Assembly (NCBI RefSeq): GCF_008642335.1
Contig: NZ_CP029191.1
Location: 2,480,001 to 2,544,000 of the forward strand
Direction of reading: 5' to 3'
Source: Streptomyces venezuelae
GTDB lineage: Bacteria > Actinomycetota > Actinomycetes > Streptomycetales > Streptomycetaceae
Length of the DNA: 64,000 bases
Made by a program: the position numbers and the translations under genes. Positions 44,494 through 53,173 of the stretch are shown one piece after another; position 1 is the stretch's first letter, and every line of letters starts with the position of its first letter. The notes beneath the pieces are model-generated. The model saw only the letters and a program-made list of their open reading frames with translations. It was not told the DNA's origin and ran no database searches.

Positions 44494-45327
44494 ATGGCCA
44501 ATGGTTCGAGGCAGGCGGCGTGGGAGTTCTTCGGCGCGGAGCTGAAACGGAGACGTGAGGACGCGGGGCTCAGCCAGTCGGCGCTGGGGATCCGCGTATT
44601 CGTTTCCGGGGGCTACATCGGCCAGTTCGAGCAGGCGATTCGAAAACCTCAGCTGGATGTGGCGCAACGTATTGATGAGGTGCTACAAACCGATGGCTTT
44701 TTCGAACGGTTGTGGCGAAAGCTGATCAAGGACCAGCCCTTTTCCGAGTACTTTGCGCATGCGGCGGAGTTGGAACGGCTGGCGACGAAGATCTGCGAGT
44801 TCGAACCGGCGCTGATCCCCGGCTTGCTGCAGACCCCGGAGTACGCCCGAGGGCTCTTCGCCGCGAGCAACCCGTTCGCGACGGACGAGTACATCGAGGA
44901 CCTGCTCAGGATCCGCATGGACCGCGCGGCCATCCTCAGGGACGCCACGCGCCCGGTGTACTGGGTGATCGTGCACGAGACCGCAGTACTCATCCCCGTC
45001 GGCGGCTCCGCCACCATGGCCGACCAGCTCGCCTACCTCAGCACCATGGCACGCGAGCACAGAGTGGTGCTGCAGGTGATTCCGTTCGCGGCCGGGGCCC
45101 ACCCGAGGATGGGCAAGATGATGAAGCTCATGGAGTTCGAGGACGCGCCGCCAACTGTCTATACAGAAGGCGTGCATTCATCCAGCCTGCTCGATGAACC
45201 GACAGTGGTGAAGCGAGTACAGGCGTCCTACGATCTGCTCAGGGCCGTCGCGCTGTCACCGGGGGCGTCCCTGGACCTGATCGACTCTGCGGCGGAGGAC
45301 TTCCGACAATGCGCAAGTACGACCTGA
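44494..45327 (+). CDS. XRE-type regulator with DUF5753 domain (Scr1/WhiJ-like)
   Basis: 277 residues from the ATG at 44494. HTH: FFGAELKRRREDAGLSQSALGIRVFVSGGYIGQFEQAIRKPQLDVAQRIDEVLQTDGFFERLWRKL. DUF5753: ELERLATKICEFEPALIPGLLQTPEYARGLFAA, RPVYWVIVHETAVLIPVGG and EHRVVLQVIPFAAGAHPRMG. In Streptomyces these regulators pair with DUF397 proteins and some influence differentiation (WhiJ family). It overlaps the DUF397 gene by 19 bp. Confidence 0.92.
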   Translation: MANGSRQAAWEFFGAELKRRREDAGLSQSALGIRVFVSGGYIGQFEQAIRKPQLDVAQRIDEVLQTDGFFERLWRKLIKDQPFSEYFAHAAELERLATKICEFEPALIPGLLQTPEYARGLFAASNPFATDEYIEDLLRIRMDRAAILRDATRPVYWVIVHETAVLIPVGGSATMADQLAYLSTMAREHRVVLQVIPFAAGAHPRMGKMMKLMEFEDAPPTVYTEGVHSSSLLDEPTVVKRVQASYDLLRAVALSPGASLDLIDSAAEDFRQCASTT

Positions 45328-45506
45328 GCGGCGCCCGCTGGCGCAAGAGCAGTTACAGCAGCGGCGATGAGAGTGACAACTGCGTCGAGGTCGCCGACGG
45401 AGTCCCCCACGTCGTCCCCGTACGGGACAGCAAGGTCCCCCAGGGTCCCGCCCTGATCATCGGCGCCGGCGCCTGGACCGCGTTCGTGGCGATGGTCGCC
45501 GGGTAA
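45309..45506 (+). CDS. DUF397 domain-containing protein
   Basis: 65 residues. The DUF397 signature WRKSSYSSGDESDNCVEVAD is followed by VPVRDSKVPQGPALIIGAGAWTAFV. It is translationally coupled to the XRE gene. Family knowledge: DUF397 proteins act as partners, possibly antagonists, of the cognate XRE protein. Confidence 0.92.
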   Translation: MRKYDLSGARWRKSSYSSGDESDNCVEVADGVPHVVPVRDSKVPQGPALIIGAGAWTAFVAMVAG

Positions 45507-45519
45507 GGGGCGCGCGGCT

Positions 45520-46320
45520 CTAAGCGAACCCGTCCGCCAGCGTCTGCGTCTCCGCGTACGAAGGAATGCCCTCCGCCTGCGGCAGGCCGTCGGCCACGGA
45601 ACGTACCGCCGTCACCGCCGCCCCCAGCGCCGCCCGGAACAGGAGCGAGCCGCAGCTGACCCGGGCCACTCCCGCCTTGGACAGCTCCTGCATCGACGGG
45701 CCGTCCGGGGCGTGGAGGATGTTGAGCGGGGTGTCGCCCAACGCCGAGGTCAGGTCGGCGATCGTCCGCAGGTCGCGCAGGCCCGGCACGAACACCCCGT
45801 CCGCACCCGCCCCCCGGTACGCCTCCAGCCGCTCCCCCGTCTCGCCGGACCTCCCCGCGCCCCGCAACCAGTACGTGTCCGTGCGGGCGTTGATGAACAC
45901 GCGGCCCCCCACCGTCTCCCGCACCGCCGTCAGGATCTCGGCCTGATGCCCGGCATCCCGCAGCGTGCCGTCCGCGCGGCCGTCCTCGATGTTGATGCCG
46001 ACGGCGCCCGCCTCCGCCAGTTCCGCCGCCAGCGCCGCCACGTCCTCCGGCTCGTCGCTGAAGCCGCCCTCGACGTCGACGCTGATCAGCGCGTCCAGGC
46101 GGGTCAGGCCCCGGGCCAGCCGCACCGTCTCCGCCCGGGTCGCCCCCGTACCGTCGGGCAGGCCCGCCGCGGCCGCCACGCCCAGGCTGGTCGTCCCGAC
46201 CGCGCGGAATCCGGCGGCGGCCAGTGCCGCGGCGGACGCGTGGTCCCAGGCGTTCGGCAGGAGGAGGGGCGCACCGGCGCGGTGCAGGGCGCGGAATTCG
46301 TCGTACGCATGCTTCGTCAT
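45520..46320 (-). CDS. Isocitrate lyase/phosphoenolpyruvate mutase family protein
   Basis: 266 residues from the ATG at 46320. PEP mutase/ICL barrel motifs: LLPNAWDHASAAALAAAGFRAVGTTSLGVAA, LISVDVEGGFSDEPEDVAAL, AVGINIEDGRADGTLRDAGHQAEIL and VFINARTDTYWLRG. Members act on 2-methylisocitrate, oxaloacetate or PEP-like molecules. The specific substrate cannot be read here. Confidence 0.87.
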   Translation of the reverse strand: MTKHAYDEFRALHRAGAPLLLPNAWDHASAAALAAAGFRAVGTTSLGVAAAAGLPDGTGATRAETVRLARGLTRLDALISVDVEGGFSDEPEDVAALAAELAEAGAVGINIEDGRADGTLRDAGHQAEILTAVRETVGGRVFINARTDTYWLRGAGRSGETGERLEAYRGAGADGVFVPGLRDLRTIADLTSALGDTPLNILHAPDGPSMQELSKAGVARVSCGSLLFRAALGAAVTAVRSVADGLPQAEGIPSYAETQTLADGFA

Positions 46321-46392
46321 GGCATGACCGTACGGGTGCGGGGGCGTGTGCTGCGCTTCCCCCGTACGCAACACGTGGCTCAAGATGTGGGC

Positions 46393-47070
46393 ATGAAGAG
46401 TGACTTGTTCTCCAGTGACCACATGGCCCAGCCGGCTCACGCGCCCGGCATGACCCTTCAGAACGCCAAGTCCATCAAGTACGCGGTCAACGGCGAGATG
46501 CACGCCCGGCAGGGCGCGATGATCGCCTACCGCGGCGAGCTCCAGTTCGAGCGGAAGAGCCAGGGCGTCGGCGGCATGCTCAAGCGGGCGGTGACCGGCG
46601 AGGGGCTGCCGCTGATGGCCGTGCGCGGACAGGGCGAGGCGTGGTTCGCGCACGAGGCGCAGAACTGCTTCATCGTCGACGTCGAGCCCGGCGACGTCCT
46701 CACCGTCAACGGCCGCAACGTCCTCTGTTTCGACGCGACCCTCTCGTACGAGATCAAGACGGTGAAGGGCGCGGGCATGACCGGCGGCGGTCTGTTCAAC
46801 AGCGTCTTCACCGGCGCGGGCCGCCTCGGTCTCGTGTGTGAGGGCACGCCGTTGGTGATTCCCGTGTCGCCGCAGCAGCCCGTGTACGTCGACACGGACG
46901 CGGTGGTCGGCTGGACCGCCCACCTCTCCACCTCCCTGCACCGCTCGCAGTCCATCGGGTCGATGATCCGCGGCGGCTCCGGCGAGGCGGTGCAGCTGAA
47001 GCTGGAGGGCGAGGGGTACGTCATCGTGCGGCCGAGCGAGGCGACTCCGCAGAAGGCTCAGCAGCACTGA
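46393..47070 (+). CDS. AIM24 family protein
   Basis: 225 residues. The pattern SIKYAVNGEMHARQGAMIAYRGELQFERK, EAWFAHEAQNCFIVDVEPGDVLTVNGRNVLCFDATLSYEI, GGLFNSVFTGAGRLGLVCEGTPLVIPV and VYVDTDAVVGWT fits the AIM24/TIM24-like beta-helix family. Role in bacteria unknown. It lies just upstream of two PH-domain membrane proteins. Confidence 0.85.
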   Translation: MKSDLFSSDHMAQPAHAPGMTLQNAKSIKYAVNGEMHARQGAMIAYRGELQFERKSQGVGGMLKRAVTGEGLPLMAVRGQGEAWFAHEAQNCFIVDVEPGDVLTVNGRNVLCFDATLSYEIKTVKGAGMTGGGLFNSVFTGAGRLGLVCEGTPLVIPVSPQQPVYVDTDAVVGWTAHLSTSLHRSQSIGSMIRGGSGEAVQLKLEGEGYVIVRPSEATPQKAQQH

Positions 47071-47086
47071 GGCCCCGGGGAAGGCG

Positions 47087-47118
47087 GCGCGGCGCTGCCG
47101 GTGCGCGGCGCTGCCGGT
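47087..47118 (+). repeat. 16-bp perfect tandem duplication
   Basis: Two copies of GCGCGGCGCTGCCGGT in the gap between the AIM24 gene and the first PH-domain gene, followed by a partial third copy (GCGCGG). Probably a small slippage duplication. Confidence 0.7.
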
Positions 47119-47155
47119 GCGCGGGTCGCGATCTGCGGCAAGTACCTTTCGTCTC

Positions 47156-47671
47156 ATGGTTCTTGACCAAGGCAACCGGAAGCAGGAGCTGCGGCTGCGT
47201 CCGCCGCGCAACCCCCTGGACCGCCGCGCCGTCGCCTGGTGGCGTACGCAGCTGCTGCTCACGGTGGCCACGCCCGTGGCCGTCCTCGGTCTGCTCGGCG
47301 CGCTCATCGCGCCGGCCCGCTTCTGGCTGCTGCTGCCCGCCGCGGTCATCGCGGTGCCGGGGCTGCTCGTCGGCGTGCTGCTGCCGCTGTGGTGGTACAA
47401 GGTGCACCGCTGGGAGGTCACCGACGACGCCGTGTACGTGCGGACCGGGTTCTTCTGGATGGAGGGGCGGATCGCGCCGATGTCGCGGCTGCAGACCGTC
47501 GACACGATGCGCGGGCCCGTCCAGCGGATCTTCGGGCTGACCACGGTGACCGTGACGACGGCGTCCGCGCGGGGCGCGCTGAAGGTCAAGGGGCTCGACC
47601 ACGCGACGGCCGCCGAACTCGCCGAGCGGCTGGCGCTCGTCACCCAGGCGACGCCGGGGGACGCGACGTGA
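47156..47671 (+). CDS. Bacterial PH domain membrane protein (YdbS-like)
   Basis: 171 residues from the ATG at 47156. Two hydrophobic segments (about 32-53 and 57-82) are followed by a bPH_2 domain: WWYKVHRWEVTDDAVYVRTGFFWMEGRIAPMSRLQTVDTMRGPVQRIFGLTTVTVTTASARG. It overlaps the next gene by GTGA. Small proteins of this kind pair with larger multi-PH proteins. Confidence 0.88.
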   Translation: MVLDQGNRKQELRLRPPRNPLDRRAVAWWRTQLLLTVATPVAVLGLLGALIAPARFWLLLPAAVIAVPGLLVGVLLPLWWYKVHRWEVTDDAVYVRTGFFWMEGRIAPMSRLQTVDTMRGPVQRIFGLTTVTVTTASARGALKVKGLDHATAAELAERLALVTQATPGDAT

Positions 47672-49215
47672 GCGGGCTCGCGGCCACGAAAACGGCGGCG
47701 GGCACGGAGGCCGAGGAGGACGCGGGCTGGCGGCGGCTCGACCGGCGTTCGCTGCTCGTCACCGTCCAGATGACGGGCGGCGTCGTGACCGCCGTCGGCG
47801 TGCCGATCACCCTCAGCTTCCAGGGGTGGGTCGCCATGGGGCCCGTGATCGCCTGGGCGGTGGCGCTCAGCCTGCTCCTGGTCGGGAGCGGCGTCGGCAT
47901 CGACGCGCTGCGGCTGCGCCACAGCCGGTACCGCGTCGGGCCCGAGCGGGCCGAGCTGCGCAGCGGCATCCTCTTCGTCAAGCACCGCTCCCTGAGCCGG
48001 GAGCGCATACGCTCCGTCGACCTCGTCGCCCACCCCCTGCTGCGCCTCCTCGGACTGGTGGAGGTCCGCATCGGCACCGGCGAGCAGAGCGCGGGCCAGG
48101 AGGCCACGCTCGAACTGCGGCCCGTGCGCAGGGCGGAGGGCGAGCGACTGCGGCGCGAGCTGCTCAGCCGGGCGGCGCCGGACGGAGCGTCCGACGTGGA
48201 GGGCACGATCGCCTCCCTCGACCCGCGCTGGATCCGGTATGCCCCGCTGTCCTTCGTGACCTCCGCGCTCGCCGCCGCGGCGGGCGGCGCGGTGATGCAG
48301 GTCAGCGAGTGGTTCGGGGTGCAGGAGGACGTCATCGAGTGGGTGGGTGACGTGTTCCGCGGGATGTCCGTGACGGGGATGGTGCTCGCGCTGATCGCGA
48401 TCGGGCTCGCCGCCGGGTCGGTGGGCGCGCTCGGGCTGTGGATCGAGATGTGGTGGAACTACCGCCTGGAGCGGGAGCCGGGCGGGACGCTGCGGGTGCG
48501 GCGCGGGCTGTTGACGACCCGCTCGATCTCCCTGGAGGAGGCGCGGCTGCGCGGTGTCGACGTGGTGGAGCCGCTGGGCCTGCGCCTGTCGGGCGCGGCG
48601 CGGGTGGACGCGGTCGCCACGGGTCTGTCGCGCCGCGACGAGGAGGACCAGGCGGGGCCGAGCACGCTGCTGCCCGCCGCGCCCCGACGGCTCGCCGATG
48701 AGGTCGCGGCGCAGGTCCTGCGGGAGCCGGTGACGCCCACGGCGGCGCCTCTCGCGCCGCATCCGCGGGCGGCGCGGGCCCGCCGGATCCGGTGGGCGGT
48801 GTCGGCCGCGCTCGCGCCCGCGCTGGTCCTGCTGCTGCTCGGGGCGCTGCTCGACGTGCGGGTGCTCATGTATCTGGGGGTGGGCACGGCCGTGGTGCTC
48901 GTGCCGGTCGCGGTGGCGCTTGCCTGCGACGCGTACCGCAGCCTGGGGCACGCGCTCGACGCCGACTACCTCGTCGTACGGTCCGGGACCCTGCGCCGCT
49001 CCACGGTGGCGCTGCGGCGCGGCGGGGTCATCGGGTGGACCGTCAAGCAGTCCGTGCTGCAGCGCCGCGCCGGTCTGGTGACGCTGAGCGCGACGACGGC
49101 AGCGGGCGCCCAGGCGTACGCGGCGTACGACGTGGGGGAAGCGGAGGGCCTCGCCTTCGCGGAGCGAGCGGTACCGGGACTGCTCGCTCCGTTCCTGGAG
49201 AGCCGCAAGCCCTAG
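47668..49215 (+). CDS. Multi-PH-domain membrane protein (YdbT-like)
   Basis: 515 residues from the GTG at 47668. Several hydrophobic segments separate three bPH_2 domains: YRVGPERAELRSGILFVKHRSLSRERIRSVDL; LRVRRGLLTTRSISLEEARLRGVDVVEP; and YLVVRSGTLRRSTVALRRGGVIGWTVKQSVLQRRAGLVTL. It is coupled to the small PH protein. Family knowledge: linked in some bacteria to envelope stress; role here unknown. Confidence 0.88.
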   Translation: MSGLAATKTAAGTEAEEDAGWRRLDRRSLLVTVQMTGGVVTAVGVPITLSFQGWVAMGPVIAWAVALSLLLVGSGVGIDALRLRHSRYRVGPERAELRSGILFVKHRSLSRERIRSVDLVAHPLLRLLGLVEVRIGTGEQSAGQEATLELRPVRRAEGERLRRELLSRAAPDGASDVEGTIASLDPRWIRYAPLSFVTSALAAAAGGAVMQVSEWFGVQEDVIEWVGDVFRGMSVTGMVLALIAIGLAAGSVGALGLWIEMWWNYRLEREPGGTLRVRRGLLTTRSISLEEARLRGVDVVEPLGLRLSGAARVDAVATGLSRRDEEDQAGPSTLLPAAPRRLADEVAAQVLREPVTPTAAPLAPHPRAARARRIRWAVSAALAPALVLLLLGALLDVRVLMYLGVGTAVVLVPVAVALACDAYRSLGHALDADYLVVRSGTLRRSTVALRRGGVIGWTVKQSVLQRRAGLVTLSATTAAGAQAYAAYDVGEAEGLAFAERAVPGLLAPFLESRKP

Positions 49216-50492
49216 TTCGCGGCGGCCTGCTTCTCGTACCCGACGAGACGCACGCACACGGTGAGCCCCTTGATCGCCTGATCGAGCTCCGGGAGGCCGG
49301 GGTAGCTCGGCGCCACGCGGATGACCGCGTCGCGCGGGTCGTCGCCGTGCGGGTGCGTCGCGCCGGCCGGGGTGAGCACGATGCCCGCTTCGGCGGCGCG
49401 GCGCACGACCTCCTTGGCGCAGCCGTCCGGGACGGTGAGCGTCACGAAGTACCCGCCCTTGGGGGACGTCCAGGTCGCGAGGCCGGTCCCGCCGAGCTCG
49501 GACTCCAGGATCCGCGCGACCGTCTCGAACTTGGGCTGCAGCAGGGCGCGCTGGCGCTCCATGTGGGCGCGTACGCCGTCCGCGTCCTTCAGGAACATGA
49601 CGTGCCGCAGCTGGTTGACCTTGTCGGGGCCGATCGACCGCTTCTGGTTGTTGGCGAGGAGCCACTTCACGTTGGCGGGCGACGAGCCGAAGAAGGCGAC
49701 GCCCGCGCCCGCTGCGGTGATCTTCGAGGTGGAGCCGAAGACGAACGCGCGGTCCTCGTGCCCGGCGGCGGCACACGCGGCGAGCAGGTCCGCGATCTCG
49801 GCGGGCTCGTCGGTGAGGTGGTGGGCCGCGTACGCGTTGTCCCAGAAGATGCGGAAGTCGGGGGCGGCGGTGGGCATCGCGGCGAGGCGCGCCACGGTCT
49901 CGTCGCTGTAGACGACGCCGTCGGGGTTGCTGTACTTCGGCACGCACCAGATGCCCTTGACCGCCGGGTCCTCGGCGACGAGCCGCTCGACCTCGTCCAT
50001 GTCGGGTCCGTCGGCCGTCATCGGCACGGGGATCATCTCGATGCCGAACCGCTCGCAGAGGCCGAAGTGCCGGTCGTAGCCGGGCACGGGGCACAGGAAC
50101 GCGATGCGCTCCTGGTCCACCCAGCGCGACTCGGCGCCGGGCAGCACGCCGAGGAGGGCGTGCACGATGCAGTCGTGCATCAGCTCCAGGCTGGAGTTGC
50201 CGAGGGCGAGCAGCCGGTCCGCGGGCACCTGCAGCAGCTCGGCGAATATCTCGCGGAGCTCGGGCAGGCCCTGGAGGCCGCCGTAGTTGCGGACGTCGGT
50301 GCCGTTGGCCGCGGTGTGGTGGGCGCCGGGCAGGCTGAGCAGGGGCGCGGCGAGGTCGAGCTGCTCGGGGGCGGGCTTGCCCCGGGTCAGGTCGAGGGAG
50401 AGCCCGCGTGCGGCGAGGGCGTCGTAGTCCTTCCGGGCCTGCTCCAGCAGGCCGTCGAGGGCCGGGGCGTCGGGGCTCAGCTCGGTGGTCAT
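49212..50492 (-). CDS. Class I aminotransferase (aspartate aminotransferase, subgroup Ic)
   Basis: 426 residues. N-terminal LDLTRGKPAPEQLDLAAPLL, then NYGGLQGLPELREIFAELL, FLCPVPGYDRHFGLCERFGIEMIPVPM, FWDNAYAAHH, FGSTSKITAAGAGVAFFGSS with the PLP-binding lysine, and C-terminal VIRVAPSYP. The pattern resembles the corynebacterial AspT/PF12897 group rather than classical AspC. It likely makes aspartate from oxaloacetate. Confidence 0.85.
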   Translation of the reverse strand: MTTELSPDAPALDGLLEQARKDYDALAARGLSLDLTRGKPAPEQLDLAAPLLSLPGAHHTAANGTDVRNYGGLQGLPELREIFAELLQVPADRLLALGNSSLELMHDCIVHALLGVLPGAESRWVDQERIAFLCPVPGYDRHFGLCERFGIEMIPVPMTADGPDMDEVERLVAEDPAVKGIWCVPKYSNPDGVVYSDETVARLAAMPTAAPDFRIFWDNAYAAHHLTDEPAEIADLLAACAAAGHEDRAFVFGSTSKITAAGAGVAFFGSSPANVKWLLANNQKRSIGPDKVNQLRHVMFLKDADGVRAHMERQRALLQPKFETVARILESELGGTGLATWTSPKGGYFVTLTVPDGCAKEVVRRAAEAGIVLTPAGATHPHGDDPRDAVIRVAPSYPGLPELDQAIKGLTVCVRLVGYEKQAAAN

Positions 50493-50640
50493 GGTGGTGC
50501 CTCTCGCAAGGTGCCGCTTCGGCGGACGTCGTGGACTTCGGGCGTCGTGGATTCGATCGGTGGAGCGTGCCGAGGATACGTACCGGTGCGGGAACGCGCC
50601 GCACCCGACCGCACCGCGAGACCGCGGCTCCGCTGCGCTG

Positions 50641-51876
50641 CTACCCCAGCGCCGGGTCCGGACGCCGTGCGTGGAGCGTGATCAGGAGCACACAGGACAG
50701 GGCCGCGAGGGCGGCCGCCGCGCCGAGGAGGGCGGGGGGCGGCACCGCGCCGGACAGGAGCGTCATCGCGTAGGGCGCGAGCATCCCGACGTACGCGGCC
50801 GTCCAGAAGTACGCGGTGAGGCGGGCGAGCCGGTGCGGCGGGGCGAGGGCGGTGACCTCGGTGAGGCCGTACGTCAGGACGAAGCCGTAGCCCGCGCCGA
50901 GCACCGCGGCGGCGGCGAGGGCGGTCGGCGGGTCCTCCGTCGCCGCGGCGAGGGCGGCGGCGCCGAACCCGACGGTGATGACGAGCAGGCCCGCGACGGC
51001 GGTCGCGAGGCGGTGCCGCTTCGCGACGCGGCGGGCGAGGGGCTGCACGAGCAGGCCGGTGCCTGGGACGAGGGCGGTGGCGGCGCCGGTGTGGACGAGG
51101 CCGCCGTGCACGAGGCCGGGGAGCGTCACGAAGCCGACGCTGGGGGCGGCGAAGACCCAGGGGGCGACGGGGAGGACGGCGCGCCGGAAGAGGCGTCCGA
51201 CGCCGGGGGGCTGCTCCGTGTGCGGTCCCCGGTGCCGGGTGCCCGTCTCGGGGGCGGTCAGCGCGGCGAGGCCCGCGCCGGCCGCGAGCAGCAGGTGCGG
51301 TACGTACGCCGTGACCATCGGTGCTCCGGCCCACCGGGCGATCAGCGCCGCCACGAGCCCCCCGGAGGCGAACCCGGCCGAGACGAAGAGCCCGGCGCGG
51401 CGCGAGGCGGTCGAAGCGGTCCTCGGATCGAGGGGGACGTACGGCTCCGAGGACAGCTCCTTGATCCACGCGCTGCCCGCCGCGAGCAGCGCACCCGCGC
51501 TCACCCCGGTGACGAACCGGCCGGGCCACAGCCACCCCGTGGCTCCCGCGCCCAGCATCAGCGCGCCGGTGGAGAGCAGGTTCAGCGCGAGTGCCGTCAG
51601 CGCGACCGGGCGCCGCCCGACGCGGTCGGCCAGCGGCCCGCACACCAGGAGGCCCGGGACGAGCCCGACGACGTACAGGGCGAAGAGGCCGGTGACGGCG
51701 GACTCGGAGAGGCCGAGCTCGGAGCGGTAGGCGCCGAGCAGCGCGGAGAACTGGTTGGCGCTCCACCCGGAGGCCATCATGATCCAGGCCGCCCGTAGCC
51801 CGTACCGGCGGCGGGGCGGGACGGAGGGGGTCCCTTCTGCGAGGGGCGTGGGCGGAGTGGTGGTGATGCTGCTCAT
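50641..51876 (-). CDS. MFS transporter
   Basis: 411 residues with about twelve membrane segments. Cytoplasmic loop motif CGPLADRVGRRPVALTALALNL and membrane segments such as FVTGVSAGALLAAGSAWI. Probably a drug or metabolite exporter. It is divergent from a LysR regulator gene that probably controls it. Confidence 0.88.
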   Translation of the reverse strand: MSSITTTPPTPLAEGTPSVPPRRRYGLRAAWIMMASGWSANQFSALLGAYRSELGLSESAVTGLFALYVVGLVPGLLVCGPLADRVGRRPVALTALALNLLSTGALMLGAGATGWLWPGRFVTGVSAGALLAAGSAWIKELSSEPYVPLDPRTASTASRRAGLFVSAGFASGGLVAALIARWAGAPMVTAYVPHLLLAAGAGLAALTAPETGTRHRGPHTEQPPGVGRLFRRAVLPVAPWVFAAPSVGFVTLPGLVHGGLVHTGAATALVPGTGLLVQPLARRVAKRHRLATAVAGLLVITVGFGAAALAAATEDPPTALAAAAVLGAGYGFVLTYGLTEVTALAPPHRLARLTAYFWTAAYVGMLAPYAMTLLSGAVPPPALLGAAAALAALSCVLLITLHARRPDPALG

Positions 51877-51920
51877 GGCACCCAGTAGTAGGCGCGCCGT
51901 GCCCGCGCCCGCCTCCCCCG

Positions 51921-51935
51921 TTCACGATTCGTGAA
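51921..51935. promoter_or_regulatory. LysR-type operator between MFS and LysR genes
   Basis: TTCACGA-T-TCGTGAA, perfect 7-bp arms around one base, fitting the T-N11-A rule for LysR sites. It lies about midway between the two divergent starts (44 bp from each). Confidence 0.65.
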
Positions 51936-51978
51936 GACGGCGCGCACGCCGCTGACCTCCGGGTCTACGCTGGTACGC

Positions 51979-52923
51979 ATGTCCTCCGCACCGCTCGATC
52001 TGCGACTTCTGTCGTCGTTCCTCGCGGTGGTGGAGGAGGGTCACTTCGGGAGGGCGGCGGCCCGTCTCTTCCTCTCCCCGCCCGCCGTGACGCAGCATGT
52101 CCGCCGCCTGGAGACGGAGCTGGGCACCCTTCTGGTCGACCGGCGCACGAATCCGGTGTCGCCCACCCCGGCGGGCGTGCGTCTGGCGGGGCACGCGCGG
52201 GTCCTGCTCGCCGCTTCGAACGCCGCGCTGGACGACATGGCGGAGGCGGTGCGGCCCGGCGCGGGCACGGCGGGGCGGCCGCTGCGGGTCGGCATCATGG
52301 GGCACGGCTCGGCGGAGCTGACCCCGGCGGCGATCAACGCGTACCGGCGGGCCCGCCCCGAAGTCCGGGTCGAGATAAGCCAGTTGGACTTCACCGAGCA
52401 CGTGACGGCGCTGACGGAGGACCGCGTGGACGTGGCGTTCGTCCGTCCGGGCCCGGACGACGAGCGGGTGGTGGCCGACGTCCTGACGACCGAGCAGCGC
52501 ATCGTGGTCGTCCCGGAGCGCTCCCCGCTCGCGGCGGCCGGGCAGACCGGCGCGACGCTCGCGGACGTCGCCGCCCTCCCGTTCTTCCGCGTCCCCGGCC
52601 ACACCCCGCGCCCCTTCACGGACTACCTGTACTTCGGCGAGGAGGGCCGGCGCCGCAGCACGGACTACGCGGTGACGCCGCAGGAAGTGCTGACCGGTGT
52701 GATCACGGGCCGCGCGGCGGGGTCGGGCCTGAGGTCCTTCGCGCGCTACTACGCCTGGCCGGGCGCCACGTTCGTACCGATCATCGACGCGCCGTGGGAG
52801 AGCAGCTACCTCGCGGTGCGCGCGGACGAGGACAACCCCGAGGTGCACATCTTCCGCGCGCTCGCGGTGGCGCTCGCGCGCGAGCTGGGGGCCGCCATCA
52901 GCGGCGACACGCGGCCGCTGTAG
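51979..52923 (+). CDS. LysR family transcriptional regulator
   Basis: 314 residues from the ATG at 51979. N-terminal HTH: LDLRLLSSFLAVVEEGHFGRAAARLFLSPPAVTQHVRRLETELGTLLVDRRTNPVSPTPAG. The substrate-binding domain follows (LRVGIMGHGSAELTPAAINAYRRARPEVRVEISQLDFTEHVTALTEDRVDVAFVRPG). Divergent from the MFS exporter gene; likely its activator. The inducer is unknown. Confidence 0.93.
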   Translation: MSSAPLDLRLLSSFLAVVEEGHFGRAAARLFLSPPAVTQHVRRLETELGTLLVDRRTNPVSPTPAGVRLAGHARVLLAASNAALDDMAEAVRPGAGTAGRPLRVGIMGHGSAELTPAAINAYRRARPEVRVEISQLDFTEHVTALTEDRVDVAFVRPGPDDERVVADVLTTEQRIVVVPERSPLAAAGQTGATLADVAALPFFRVPGHTPRPFTDYLYFGEEGRRRSTDYAVTPQEVLTGVITGRAAGSGLRSFARYYAWPGATFVPIIDAPWESSYLAVRADEDNPEVHIFRALAVALARELGAAISGDTRPL

Positions 52924-53173
52924 TCGACGATCCGCACACCTCACGGTCGGTCACATCATCCGACCTTTGCTCGGCGTAAGCCCCTTTCCCGGCCGCCACG
53001 ACACCTCGTGCGCCCGCACCCGTCGACCGAGTCGGTCTCCTCACACCCCATCCGGCCCAGTACTGCTGGGACGCCGTGCCGGAGACCTTGACCGGCCCTC
53101 CCGCCCCTCTTATCGTCGCCTCGCCACCCATGACGTAGGACGTGGGACCTCTTAGGTAGGCAAGGGAGAAACA
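52924..53173. other. Gene-free upstream region of the peptide-type ABC operon
   Basis: 250 bp without a convincing gene. The last part reads GACGTAGGACGTGGGACCT (53132-53150) before the GGGAGAA ribosome-binding site, a possible half-site repeat of GGACGT/GGGACCT type. No certain promoter was seen. Confidence 0.4.

Noticed and set aside
45520..50604. A very long minus-strand open frame (1,694 codons)
   Set aside because: It runs antisense through the AIM24 and both PH-domain genes and joins unrelated pieces. Only its first-gene end (45520-46320) codes for a recognisable protein. The rest is R/P/G-rich antisense of GC-rich DNA.
53132..53150. GACGTAGGACGTGGGACCT as a GntR operator
   Set aside because: The repeats are imperfect and no regulator gene lies in the operon, so it is not called as a site.
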